Shown one piece after another: positions 49,208-57,537 of a stretch of 64,000 nucleotides of DNA. A program made the translations under genes and the position numbers. Origin of the DNA: Micromonospora rhizosphaerae (GTDB lineage: Bacteria > Actinomycetota > Actinomycetes > Mycobacteriales > Micromonosporaceae); NCBI RefSeq assembly GCF_900091465.1, contig NZ_FMHV01000002.1, positions 1,922,001 to 1,986,000 of the forward strand, read 5' to 3'. A model generated the notes under the pieces. The model was not told where the DNA came from. It saw only the letters and a list, made by a program, of their open reading frames with translations, and did no database searches. Positions within the stretch are counted from its first letter, which is position 1, and every line of letters starts with the position of its first letter.

Positions 49208-50472
49208 CATGCCTGGCCGCCGATCGCAGCCCGATCGGGTTCGGGCACACCGCGGTCGGCGGCGAGTTGTGCTCCCGCTGCGGTCAGGTCCCGGGCGAAG
49301 AGGAGGGCGGGCACCGCCATCAGCGCGCAGATCGCCAGCACCGTGGCGGCAACGCCGTCTCGCAGGGTCAGTGCGGCCAACCCGGCACCCAGCGGCGGGG
49401 TGGCCTGCATCAGCGTGCGCAGTAGCGCGAACAACCGCCCGTGCACGCCGGCCGGGGCGGCGGTCATCCGCAGCGTCTGCGCCCAGGTGGTCATCGCCGC
49501 CGCGCAGCCACCCAACCCGACCAGGCCAACGACGGCCATCCACGGCGACGGCGCCAGCACGGCGAGCACGGCGACCGCGGCTACCAGCGACGCCAACACC
49601 ACGGACCTCGTCAGCGACGGCCGCCAGGACCAGCGCAGCAGAACCAGCGCGGCGAGCAGTTCACCGCCGGTCACTGCGGCCACCAGGTAGCCGTACCCGC
49701 CAGCACCGAGCCCGAACTCGACCGCGCGCTCGGGCAGCACCACCAGCAGGGCACCCTCCCCGATGTTGAACAGCGCGAACATGATCGTCGTATCGCGCAG
49801 CACCGGCTCGCGGACCATCAGCCGCAGCACCGGGCCAAGCCCACCGCGACGCCGGCGCGCTGCGGCCGGCCGGGAGACCGCCCGCGCCGGCCTGCCGCTG
49901 ATCCGCGTGCCGACCAGACACACCGCGAAGACGAGATAGCTCAGTACATCGACAGCCACCACGTACCCCGGTCCGACCGTGGCCACCGCAATGCCCGCGC
50001 CCACCGCGCCGACCAGACCGGCGATCCCAAAGCTCACCGACTCCAGGGCGTTGGCCGCCATGAGCTGTCTGGGCGGCACCAGCACCGGAATCAGCGCCGG
50101 GAACCCGGCCAGGCTGGTCATCTTCAACAGCCCGTACACCGCAGCGACCAGGTAAAGGTGGGTGTCTGTCAACCCGCCCAGTGCCGCCGCCAGCGGCACC
50201 GTGCCGAACACCACTGCCCGCAACAGGCTGTCCCCAACGAGCAGCCATCGGCGGTCATACCGGTCAAGGGCCCAGCCGGCGACCAGCCCACCGACCGCGA
50301 CGGGCGCCGTGTAGAGCACGGCAAGGGTCGCCACGCTGCCATCGGCCAGACCCAACGCGTACGCCACCAACGCGACCCAGCTCGCCGCATCCCCGGCCGC
50401 CGACACGGTCGCCCCGATCCACACCCGGCGGAACGCGGCGTTGCTCAGCGGAGACCCACTCTTGTCGATCAC
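49207..50472 (-). CDS. MFS transporter (MFS_3/EntS-like)
   Basis: A 421-residue, 12-helix transporter. It starts SPLSNAAFRRVWIGATVSAA and AASWVALVAYALGLADGS, typical of the MFS_3 group (EntS-like exporters). Other marks are AGWALDRYDRRWLLVGDSLL (loop 2-3), LVPPRQLMAANALESVSFGI and GRLFALLRTLMQATPPLGAG. The GTG at 50472 fits the family start; the frame stays open further up only by chance. Its stop overlaps the start of the Ada-AlkA gene, so the two are translated together, an uncommon pairing. Possible substrates are drugs or siderophores; no such genes are near. Confidence 0.87.
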   Translation of the reverse strand: MIDKSGSPLSNAAFRRVWIGATVSAAGDAASWVALVAYALGLADGSVATLAVLYTAPVAVGGLVAGWALDRYDRRWLLVGDSLLRAVVFGTVPLAAALGGLTDTHLYLVAAVYGLLKMTSLAGFPALIPVLVPPRQLMAANALESVSFGIAGLVGAVGAGIAVATVGPGYVVAVDVLSYLVFAVCLVGTRISGRPARAVSRPAAARRRRGGLGPVLRLMVREPVLRDTTIMFALFNIGEGALLVVLPERAVEFGLGAGGYGYLVAAVTGGELLAALVLLRWSWRPSLTRSVVLASLVAAVAVLAVLAPSPWMAVVGLVGLGGCAAAMTTWAQTLRMTAAPAGVHGRLFALLRTLMQATPPLGAGLAALTLRDGVAATVLAICALMAVPALLFARDLTAAGAQLAADRGVPEPDRAAIGGQA

Positions 50473-50670
50473 GCGTCCATGCTTCAGGCGAGCCGCTGGG
50501 CGACGCTGGCGGGAATCGGCCAACTGAGTCAAGCCGGCAATCGTGCCACTGGACTCGACGTGCCGGGGCCGCGGAAATGCACCCTCGCCGTAGTCAAAGC
50601 GTGACCTAAAGCGAACTCGGCGGTTGTACCGGGTGCGACGCCGAAACATCTTCGTGAGAGGCGGCCTGGG

Positions 50671-52050
50671 GTGATACAAGTGGACGGCACCGAATCGGGT
50701 TGGCGGGCCCGCTGGGCCAGTCGGGAGAACGCCCGGCGGCGACGCGCCTACGAGGACACCGTCGAGGCCTGGTGCCTGCGGGGTGTCCGACTGCAGCGTC
50801 TGCGGGCCGCCGCCGAGGACATCCCGGGGCGTACCCGCGCCGGCGTGCCGGTGGATCTGCCCGACGACGAGAACGTCATCCTCGTGCAGCCTTCCACCGG
50901 GCTGATCCAGGTCCCGGCCGTCGATGACACCGTTCCGCCCGTACCCGAGCTCTCGGTCATTCCCGTAGAGCGGGCGGAGCCGGAAGCCCGGCCGCCGCGC
51001 GGCCTCCGGGTGGTCGACGCCGGCATCGCGGTGGTCACCGACCGCAGGCTCCTCCTGCTGGGTCGCAAGGACGATCGCGAGTGGACGTACGCCGAGCTGA
51101 GCGGCCTGGCGCACGACGGCTCGGTGCCGATCACCCTGCTCTACACCCACGATGGTGAGGTGGCGGGCCTGCGCGTGCCCCTCGGCTCCGCGGCCCGCTT
51201 CCGGCTGCGGCTGACCCTCGCGTACGCCGACGCCACCGGCCAGCGTGGCGCCGTCCTTGCCCGGCTCGACGAGGCGGTAGCCGCCAACCGGCAGTCCCGG
51301 CCGGCGGCGCCGGTGGTCGCCACCGCCGAGCAGGCACCGGCGCGTGCCCGACTGGCCCGGCCGGCGCTCGCCGCCGCCAGCATGCTGTTCGTCGCGCTGG
51401 CGTTCGCCACGATGACCGGCTCGGAAGCGCAGTACCGCCCGCCCACCGCGTTACCCGCCCACGGCGGCATCCCCGCTGTACTTGCCACTCCCAGCCCGGC
51501 CACCGAGGTCGGGCCGGCGGCCAGCAGCGCCCCCGAACCGCCCGGCACGACCACGACCCCTGGGACGGACCCCGAGGCGGGCGCCGAGGGGCAGATCCTG
51601 CGCCCGGTCGGCCTGGTGGTGCCCCTGCCGGCGGCAACGGCAACTGCGCGCAACCCGCGGGACGTCCCGCCGGCTCCCGCCCCGGGTCCCGTCGACCGGC
51701 CCAGGCGCCCCTCGCCGACGCCTTCCGCGCCGGCCTCCCCGACCCCGTCCGCCCCGACGCCGACCGATCGCTGCGGCGCGCCCGAGAACCCGTACGGCTA
51801 CAACTACTGCGGCGGCGCCCTCGTCTTCGAGCCAGCCGCCGACGTGTGCAGCTACTTCGTCTGCGTGGACGGTTTCTGGGCGGGTGAGGGCTACCTGATC
51901 CGGTGCGGTGACGGCACGGTGGGCATGGTGAGCGGGAAGATCGGCACCTGTCCCGACCGACAGGGCAGGAAGGATCCGGTCTACGGGATGGCGCCGGCGA
52001 GTGACGACCGCCCGGTCAGCCGCGGTCATGGGCGGCTGACCGGCGGCTGA
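50671..52050 (+). CDS. Membrane protein with PH-like inner domain and six-Cys outer domain (paralogue 3 of 4)
   Basis: A 459-residue paralogue of 40035 and 41356. Charged helix (GWRARWASRENARRRRAYED), PH-like domain (DAGIAVVTDRRLLLLGRKDD, REWTYAELSGLAHD), FRLRLTLAYADATGQRG, membrane helix (ALAAASMLFVALAFATM), a Pro/Thr stalk of about 120 residues and the six-Cys domain (RCGAPENPYGYNYCGG, VCSYFVCVDGFWAGEGYL, RCGDGTVGMVSG, GTCPDRQG). GTG 50671 matches the other copies. Codon 261 (51451-51453) is TTA. A C-terminal tail of about 20 residues after the last Cys is longer than in the others. It is divergent from the MFS gene (about 200 bp apart). Confidence 0.85.
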   Translation: MIQVDGTESGWRARWASRENARRRRAYEDTVEAWCLRGVRLQRLRAAAEDIPGRTRAGVPVDLPDDENVILVQPSTGLIQVPAVDDTVPPVPELSVIPVERAEPEARPPRGLRVVDAGIAVVTDRRLLLLGRKDDREWTYAELSGLAHDGSVPITLLYTHDGEVAGLRVPLGSAARFRLRLTLAYADATGQRGAVLARLDEAVAANRQSRPAAPVVATAEQAPARARLARPALAAASMLFVALAFATMTGSEAQYRPPTALPAHGGIPAVLATPSPATEVGPAASSAPEPPGTTTTPGTDPEAGAEGQILRPVGLVVPLPAATATARNPRDVPPAPAPGPVDRPRRPSPTPSAPASPTPSAPTPTDRCGAPENPYGYNYCGGALVFEPAADVCSYFVCVDGFWAGEGYLIRCGDGTVGMVSGKIGTCPDRQGRKDPVYGMAPASDDRPVSRGHGRLTGG

Positions 52051-52183
52051 CCCCGTCAGCACGGAACCCGAGGTCCCCGAACCGCTCGCCAAGTCTTCGC
52101 CAGCCGATTTCGTCGGGTGTGGCTTCGCGCACCTTGGCAAGCGTTTCCGCGATGAGGTCGCGGTCCTCGTCGTCGAGACGCAC
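52016..52183 (-). CDS. Small hypothetical protein, low support
   Basis: A 55-codon frame opening at GTG 52183: VRLDDEDRDLIAETLAKVRE, then ATPDEIGWRRLGERFGDLGF. Composition and codon use look protein-like (helical, acidic/basic pattern), and upstream in-frame sequence continues with EFRRKS. It overlaps the 3' end of paralogue 3 by 35 bp on the opposite strand. I do not recognise it; it could be a remnant of a longer gene. No ribosome site is convincing. Confidence 0.4.
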   Translation of the reverse strand: MRLDDEDRDLIAETLAKVREATPDEIGWRRLGERFGDLGFRADGVSRRSAAHDRG

Positions 52184-52242
52184 GCTCTTTCGCCGGAACT
52201 CTGGTGGGCAATCGTGCGTCGAAGGGCGTGGAGGTGGCGGGG

Positions 52243-53148
52243 ATGGTCCGAGGGCGCTGGATGCTCTGGATCGCGGCGGTGGCCATGCTCGGCGGTTGCG
52301 GACCGGCTGGGGACGGGGCCGGTGGGAATGGTCGGGCTGAGGACGGCTTGGACCGACTGCGCCAGCAGGCGCGCGACGCCCTGGCCCGGTACGACCAGGC
52401 GGTCCGGGACGCCGGTGGGGCGCAGGGCTTCGTGCCGGTCGGGGACCTGACCGGTCAGCTCGGCGACTGGGAACCGGCGAACGGGGACAACAACAAGCTG
52501 GCGCTGCTGGCGGGCCAGGTCTTCCCCGCCGAGGCGCTGCCCACGGCCGGGCAAAAGACGGGGACGGTGGTCTGGGAGACCGGCAGGACTCAGCCCGTCC
52601 CTCTGATGTCGGCCGAGGAGACCCTGGCGCAGATGAGAGCGGCCGGCGGGCGCGGCTGCTCCGGGTGCGTACCCCTGGAGGCCACCGCCGCGCGCCTGAC
52701 CACCGTGCGGATCCCCACCACGCGCGGCCCTGCGACGGCGCCGGCCTGGGAATACACCCTCAAGGGTACGGCGGTGCGGCTGACCCGGATCGCGGCCGCC
52801 CCCGCCATCGAGGTGACGCCACCACCCTGGGATGCCGACCACCCGCACGGCGGGCTGCGGATCGACTCGGCGACCGGGACCACAACGAGCCGGCAGCTCA
52901 CCGTCGCCTTCACCGGCTCCCCCGACCCGAAAAGCCAGCCGTGCGGCGCCGACTACAGCGCGGAGGCCGTCGAGTCGGGCAATGCCGTCGTCGTGATCGT
53001 CATCGAGCACCCCCACGCCGACCGCGAGACGTGCGGGGATATCGGAGCGCGGCGGACCGCCACCGTCGAGCTGGCGCAACCGCTCAGGGAGCGGGCGGTC
53101 CTCGAGGTCCAGCAGGGCCTGCCGGTCCCGCTGACGATCAGCGGCTGA
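52243..53148 (+). CDS. Lipoprotein of unknown function
   Basis: A 301-residue exported lipoprotein. The signal is short (MVRGRWMLWIAAVAMLGGC) with a lipobox ending in Cys 19. The mature part starts with a helical segment (LDRLRQQARDALARYDQAVR) and continues with beta-type sequence: FVPVGDLTGQLGDWEPANGD, CSGCVPLEATAARLTTVRIP and AWEYTLKGTAVRLTRIAAAP. Four further cysteines may pair outside the cell. No family could be named; similar proteins with the GDWEP... segment occur as hypothetical lipoproteins in this group. ATG 52243 is supported by GGAGG at 52230-52234 (8-base spacer). It precedes the ECF42 sigma gene by 71 bp on the same strand. Confidence 0.83.
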   Translation: MVRGRWMLWIAAVAMLGGCGPAGDGAGGNGRAEDGLDRLRQQARDALARYDQAVRDAGGAQGFVPVGDLTGQLGDWEPANGDNNKLALLAGQVFPAEALPTAGQKTGTVVWETGRTQPVPLMSAEETLAQMRAAGGRGCSGCVPLEATAARLTTVRIPTTRGPATAPAWEYTLKGTAVRLTRIAAAPAIEVTPPPWDADHPHGGLRIDSATGTTTSRQLTVAFTGSPDPKSQPCGADYSAEAVESGNAVVVIVIEHPHADRETCGDIGARRTATVELAQPLRERAVLEVQQGLPVPLTISG

Positions 53149-53219
53149 GCGGTTCCGCGCCACCAGTCTTTCCTCGACGTCGTTGAGAACGTCCGAGCCG
53201 GCTGCTCTGATGAGTGGCC

Positions 53220-54470
53220 ATGGGGGAGTGCGAGGCGCGCCGCACCGTCGAGGCGGTGTGGCGGATGGAATCCGGGCGGGTCATCGCCGGCCTGGCCGCG
53301 GTCGTGCGCGACGTCGGGCAGGCCGAGGAGCTGGCGCAGGACGCGCTGGTCGCCGCGCTGGAGCAGTGGCCGCGCGACGGCGTACCGGCCAATCCGGGCG
53401 CGTGGCTGATGACGGTCGGCAAGCGGCGGGCGGTCGACGCCCTGCGCCGCCGGCAGACCCAGGACCGCAAGGTCGCCGAGCTCGGCCGCGACCTCGGCGC
53501 CGAGGAGTTCACGCCGGACTTCGACGCCGCGTTCGAGGAGCGGATCGAGGACGACCTGCTCCGGCTGATCTTCGTCGCCTGCCACCCGGTCCTGTCCCCG
53601 ATCGCGCGCGCCGCGCTCACCCTGCGGCTGCTCGGTGGCCTGACCACCGAGGAGATCGCCCGGGCCTTCCTGACCTCCGAGTCGACGGTCGGGCAGCGGA
53701 TCACCCGGGCCAAGCAGAGCCTCGCCGCCGCGCACGTGCCGTTCGAGGTGCCCGGGCCGGCCGAACGCGCCGAGCGGCTCGCCTCCGTGCTGGAGGTCAT
53801 CTACCTGATCTTCAACGAGGGCTACTCGGCCACCGCCGGGGACGACTGGATGCGCCCGGCGCTCTGCGGGGAGGCGCTGCGCCTGGCCCGGGTGCTGCAG
53901 GGGCTGATGCCCGACGAGCCCGAGGTGCACGGCCTGGCCGCGCTGCTGGAGATCCAGGCCTCTCGCACCGCCGCCCGCACCGGCCCCGACGGGGTACCCA
54001 TCCTCCTGAACGACCAGGACCGCGGCCGCTGGGACCAGCTGCTCATCCGCCGCGGGCTCGCCGCCCTCGACCGGGCCCAGGCGCTCGGAGGGGACCCCGG
54101 CCCGTACGCCCTCCAGGCGGAGATCGCGGGCTGTCACGCGCGGGCGCGTACCCCGGAGGAGACCGACTGGGCGCGGATCGCCGCGCGGTACGCGGAGCTG
54201 GCCCGGCTCGTGCCCTCGCCCGTGGTGGAGCTCAACCGGGCCGTCGCCGTCTCCTTCGCCGACGGCCCGGCCGCCGGCCTGGAGCTGGCGCGGGCACTGG
54301 CGGACGAGCCGGCGCTGGCGCACTACCACCTGCTGCCGAGCGTGCTCGGGGACCTGCTCGCCAAGCTCGGCCGGCACGACGAGGCCCGGGTGGAGTTCGA
54401 GCGGGCGGCCTCGCTGACCGGCAACGCCCGCGAGCGGGCGCTCCTGCTCGCCCGCGCCGCCGCCTGCTGA
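53220..54470 (+). CDS. ECF42-type RNA polymerase sigma factor (second copy)
   Basis: A 416-residue sigma factor. Region 2: VRDVGQAEELAQDALVAALE, GAWLMTVGKRRAVDALRR. Region 4: LTTEEIARAFLTSESTVGQR. The C-terminal ~240-residue TPR-like part (EVHGLAALLEIQASRTAART, VVELNRAVAVSFADGPAAGL) is the ECF42 hallmark. It shares the order of domains with the sigma at 25224 but is clearly a different protein. GTG 53214 is an alternative start two codons up. Downstream follow a broken DUF998 gene and the YCII gene at 55250, and a promoter-like site at 54489 lies between the sigma gene and those two. Confidence 0.92.
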   Translation: MGECEARRTVEAVWRMESGRVIAGLAAVVRDVGQAEELAQDALVAALEQWPRDGVPANPGAWLMTVGKRRAVDALRRRQTQDRKVAELGRDLGAEEFTPDFDAAFEERIEDDLLRLIFVACHPVLSPIARAALTLRLLGGLTTEEIARAFLTSESTVGQRITRAKQSLAAAHVPFEVPGPAERAERLASVLEVIYLIFNEGYSATAGDDWMRPALCGEALRLARVLQGLMPDEPEVHGLAALLEIQASRTAARTGPDGVPILLNDQDRGRWDQLLIRRGLAALDRAQALGGDPGPYALQAEIAGCHARARTPEETDWARIAARYAELARLVPSPVVELNRAVAVSFADGPAAGLELARALADEPALAHYHLLPSVLGDLLAKLGRHDEARVEFERAASLTGNARERALLLARAAAC

Positions 54471-54488
54471 AAATTTTCTGAGCCGCGA

Positions 54489-54513
54489 TGTCGGATCCCG
54501 GCCGCCCCGATCG
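54489..54513 (+). promoter_or_regulatory. Candidate ECF42-type promoter for DUF998-YCII
   Basis: TGTCGGATCC (from 54489) and CCGATCG (from 54507), 18 bases apart start to start, about 35 bp before the DUF998 start. The first ten bases are identical to the site upstream of the VOC-YCII operon at 679-706. Confidence 0.65.
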
Positions 54514-54548
54514 ACGCGTCAGTGAGAGCCGATGACGAGGAGATCGAC

Positions 54549-55208
54549 ATGACCAGTACGACGATGCCGCGAGCCGGGGTAACCCGGGCCGTGTCGACAC
54601 GGACCCTGCTGGCGGCGGGCATCGCCACCGGGCCGGTGTTCGGGGTTGCGGCGGCGGGCCAGGTGCTCCTGCGCGACGGGTACGACCTGAGCCGCCAGCC
54701 GCTGAGCCTGCTCGCCCTGGGCGAGCTGGGCTGGATCCAGATCGCCAACTTCGTACTCTCCGGGCTGCTGGCCCTCGCCGGGGCCGCCGGGCTGCGACGG
54801 GCGCTGCGGGGGACGGCGGCCGGCACGTGGGGGCCGGCGCTGGTGGCCGCCTTCGGGACCGGGCTGATCGTCGCCGGCGTGCTGCGCGCCGACCCGAGCA
54901 TGGGCTGGCCCGCCGGCGCGCCGGAGGGATCGCCGGAGACGCTGAGCTGACACGCCGTCGGGCACGGGGTCGGGGCGATGCTGGCCTTCGGGTCGCTGAC
55001 CGTCGCCTGCCTGGTCTTCGCCCGGCGCTTCCTGCGCACCGGCCGGCGTGGCTGGGCGGTGTTCTCGGTGCTTTGCGCGCTGGCGACCGTGGTCGTCATG
55101 GCCTGGCCCGACCAGGACAGCATCAGCGTCCGGATGGCCCTCGGCTCGTTCTTCATCTTCGGCTGGCTCGCCGCGGTATCCGCCCGGGTCCGCGCGGACC
55201 TCACCTGA
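54549..55208 (+). pseudogene. DUF998 membrane protein gene interrupted by an in-frame TGA
   Basis: One 220-codon frame runs from ATG 54549 (with GAGGAG upstream) to TGA 55208, but codon 134 (54948-54950) is TGA. Before it: RTLLAAGIATGPVFGVAAAG, LSRQPLSLLALGELGWIQI, NFVLSGLLALAGAAGLRRAL and PAGAPEGSPETLS. After it: HAVGHGVGAMLAFGSLTVAC and later helices to VRMALGSFFIFGWLAAVSAR. Together they make a complete six-helix DUF998 protein. In relatives a Trp usually stands where the stop is, so a single TGG to TGA change explains it. It could be a true pseudogene, a sequencing error or a read-through case. Confidence 0.8.
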
Positions 55209-55249
55209 TGCGCCGCTCCGGCGCACCTCACCAGAAAGGAACCTCACCG

Positions 55250-55621
55250 ATGCGGTTCATGCTCATGCACAAGCTGGACGAGGACACTCCCGGCGCCTTC
55301 AACCCGAGCCCGGAGTTCATGAAGCGGATGGACGCCTTCATCGGGGAGGTGTCGAAGGCCGGCGTGCTGCTCGCCGCCGAAGGGCTGCATCCCAGCAAGG
55401 TCGACTCCACCCGGCTCACCACTGCCAAGGGGAAGACCACGGTCACCGACGGGCCGTTCACCGAGACCAAGGAACTCATCGCCGGCTTCGCGCTGGTGCA
55501 GGTGCGGTCGAAGGAGGAGGCGGTGGAGTGGGGTAAGCGGTTCATCGACGTCTTCGTGCAGGAGGGGATCGACGTCGAGGTGGACGTGCGGCGGGTCTGC
55601 GAGCCGTCCGACTTCGCCTGA
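55250..55621 (+). CDS. YCII/DGPF-domain protein (third in window)
   Basis: A 123-residue protein starting MRFMLMHKLDEDTPGAFNPS and containing the motif TVTDGPFTETKELIAGFAL and the end DVFVQEGIDVEVDVRRV. It belongs to the DGPF group that accompanies ECF42 sigma factors. A site AAAGGA precedes ATG 55250. It is the last gene of the sigma-DUF998-YCII run, and a perfect hairpin terminator follows at 55634. The enzyme role, if any, is unknown; in this window YCII proteins are always near ECF42-type promoters. Confidence 0.92.
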   Translation: MRFMLMHKLDEDTPGAFNPSPEFMKRMDAFIGEVSKAGVLLAAEGLHPSKVDSTRLTTAKGKTTVTDGPFTETKELIAGFALVQVRSKEEAVEWGKRFIDVFVQEGIDVEVDVRRVCEPSDFA

Positions 55622-55633
55622 CCGATCTGAGGC

Positions 55634-55667
55634 GCGGGCAGGTGCACCCGGTGGGGCACCTGCCCGC
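55634..55667 (+). terminator. Hairpin terminator after the YCII gene
   Basis: Perfect 12-bp stem GCGGGCAGGTGC / GCACCTGCCCGC (arms 55634-55645, 55656-55667), 12 bp after the stop codon. No T-run. Confidence 0.75.
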
Positions 55668-55807
55668 CTCGCCATTCCTGGTGTCACATCTGGGGATCGC
55701 CCGATGGGACAGATGCCGGAATCGTCGGCGTGGTCCCTGTGCGCGCTGGGAGGGAAACGCCAGGAGGCGTCTTCTGCGTGGCAGCTCTCCTGCGAATACT
55801 CGGGAAC

Positions 55808-56575
55808 ATGGATGCCGTCCTCGACTGGGCGTGGCGACTCGACGTCGGCCAGGTGGTCGGGCTGGCTCTGCTGGAGAACGTCATCCTCTTCCTGATCGCC
55901 GTCGGTGTCGGCAACGCGATGCTGCGGCTGCCGACGGTCGTACGGCTGCTGCCCGACCCTGGCCGGATCAGCCGGCTGCAGGTCTGGCTCGCCGGCGGGG
56001 CGATCCTGATGAACTCGATGGTCACGGTCGCCGGCTGGGGACTGTGGAAGGCCGGCACGATTCACCTGAACCCGGATGCCGGCGTCCGCGCCCTGATCGA
56101 CTTCGTCCTGCTGCTCCTGCTGATGGACCTCCTGATGTACGGCGGGCACGCGGTCGCGCACCGGCCCCGGCTCTTCCCGCTCGCCCACGCGCTGCACCAC
56201 CGGTTCGTTGACGCCCGCCCCGCCACGCTGTACGCGCTCCACCCGCTGGAGATCCTCGGATTCGGCGGGCTCTGGCTGGCCGCGCTCGCGATACACGCAT
56301 TCTCGGTCTGGGCGATCCTCGCCTACACCGCGGTGAATCTCATCTTCGGAATCTTCGGGCACCTGGGCGTGGAGGTGCTCCCGCCGGCGGCCCGGCGCAG
56401 CCGGATGTTCCGCTGGATCGCCACCCCGACGCTGCACGCGGGGCACCACGTCGAGCCGGCGGTCAACCTCGGCTTCTACACGTCGATCTGGGACCGGCTC
56501 TTCGGCACGCTCGCCACCGACTACGACCAGCGCCGCTTGTCAACCGACCCCGAGCCGTACGCCCTGGTGGCCTGA
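55808..56575 (+). CDS. Fatty acid hydroxylase/sterol desaturase-family membrane di-iron enzyme
   Basis: A 255-residue membrane enzyme with four to five hydrophobic helices. The histidine clusters that bind two irons are seen in MYGGHAVAHRPRLFPLAHAL, continuing to HHRFVD, and in TPTLHAGHHVEPAVNLGFY. The family hydroxylates or desaturates lipids. The order and spacing fit the FA_hydroxylase domain. ATG 55808 was chosen because it starts just before the first helix (LDWAWRLDVGQVVGLALLEN); the frame upstream is the promoter region. It stands alone and converges with the truncated WYL regulator (9 bp between stops). The lipid substrate is unknown. Confidence 0.9.
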   Translation: MDAVLDWAWRLDVGQVVGLALLENVILFLIAVGVGNAMLRLPTVVRLLPDPGRISRLQVWLAGGAILMNSMVTVAGWGLWKAGTIHLNPDAGVRALIDFVLLLLLMDLLMYGGHAVAHRPRLFPLAHALHHRFVDARPATLYALHPLEILGFGGLWLAALAIHAFSVWAILAYTAVNLIFGIFGHLGVEVLPPAARRSRMFRWIATPTLHAGHHVEPAVNLGFYTSIWDRLFGTLATDYDQRRLSTDPEPYALVA

Positions 56576-56584
56576 CCCGGGCGC

Positions 56585-57379
56585 TCATCCGGTCGGCACC
56601 TGCACCGCACGGGCGTAGCGGGTGGTCAGGGTCCGCAGGTGGGCGACCAGCTCGGGCGGGTCGGTGACCTCGAAGTCCAGGTCGAGCATGCCCAGGTAGA
56701 CGGCGAGCGTGTGCACACTGTCCGCGCCCGTGTCGAGCACGCAGGTGCCCTCGTCGACGGCCTCCACCACGCCCACCGCCGGGTTGATCCGCTCGGTCAC
56801 CACCTCCGCCGGGGCGTGCACCACGACCCGGGCCTGGTAGCGCCACGCCGCGGCCGAGACGCCGCGGGCCACATATGCGGCCGCACCGCCCTCCGGCGGC
56901 TCGCGGTGCGGGAAGCGCGGGCCGGTCGGGGTGCGCGGGGTGATCCGGTCGACCCGGAAGGTGCGCCAGTCGTCGCGGTCGACGTCCCAGGCGACGAGGT
57001 ACCAGCGCCGCCCCCAGGAGACCAGCCGGTGCGGTTCGACCGCCCGCACGCTGGCCGAGCCGTCGTGCCCGCGGTAGTCGAACCGCAGGCGTTCCTGATC
57101 CCGGCAGGCGGCGGCGAGCACGGTCAACACCCGCGGGTCGACGGTCGGCCCGGGCCGATCCGCGGGCACCGGCTCCGTGTACGCCTGCAGCGCGTTGACC
57201 CGGTGCCGCAGGCGCGCCGGGAGCACCTGTTCCAGCTTGGCGAGCGCCCGTGTCGAGGTTTCCTCGATGCCGGCGATCGTGCCGCCGGCGGCCGTGCACA
57301 GCCCGACCGCGACGGCCACCGCCTCCTCGTCGTCGAGTAGCAGCGGTGGCATGGCGGTGCCGGCGCCCCGGGCGGCCAC
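56585..57379 (-). pseudogene. WYL-domain regulator lacking its N-terminal HTH
   Basis: The frame covers 264 codons of a HTH-WYL transcription factor but starts in the middle: AGTAMPPLLLDDEEAVAVAV is normally preceded by about 70 residues of winged helix. The WYL part is intact (EPHRLVSWGRRWYLVAWDVD, WRTFRVDRITPRTPTGPRF) and so is the C-terminal domain (VYLGMLDLDFEVTDPPELVA). The DNA directly upstream encodes, on the other strand, the last 25 residues of an alpha/beta hydrolase. The simplest reading is that a deletion removed the HTH, the shared promoter and most of a divergent hydrolase gene. The protein could still be made from a GTG or ATG near 57350-57379 but should not bind DNA. Confidence 0.8.
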
Positions 57380-57448
57380 TACGCCGCGCAGCTGGCGCCA
57401 GACGTGCTGGTGCGGGACATCCGCGAGTTCTTCGATGGCCTGAAGTGA
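57371..57448 (+). pseudogene. C-terminal remnant of an alpha/beta (epoxide) hydrolase
   Basis: The frame reads GGHYAAQLAPDVLVRDIREF, then FDGLK and TGA. GGH with the following A..APE/D..V.DI..FF pattern is the end of epoxide-hydrolase-like proteins and contains their catalytic His. Nothing of the rest of the enzyme is present, since the DNA before it encodes the WYL gene on the opposite strand. WYL regulators are often divergent from such hydrolases. Confidence 0.65.
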
Positions 57449-57537
57449 GCCAGATGCTGGGCGCCCGACGCGGACGCCAGGGAGGTGTCATTCGTCGGCG
57501 ACTGACGCGGCGTTCGTGGCGTCCACGTGCTGTCCGG

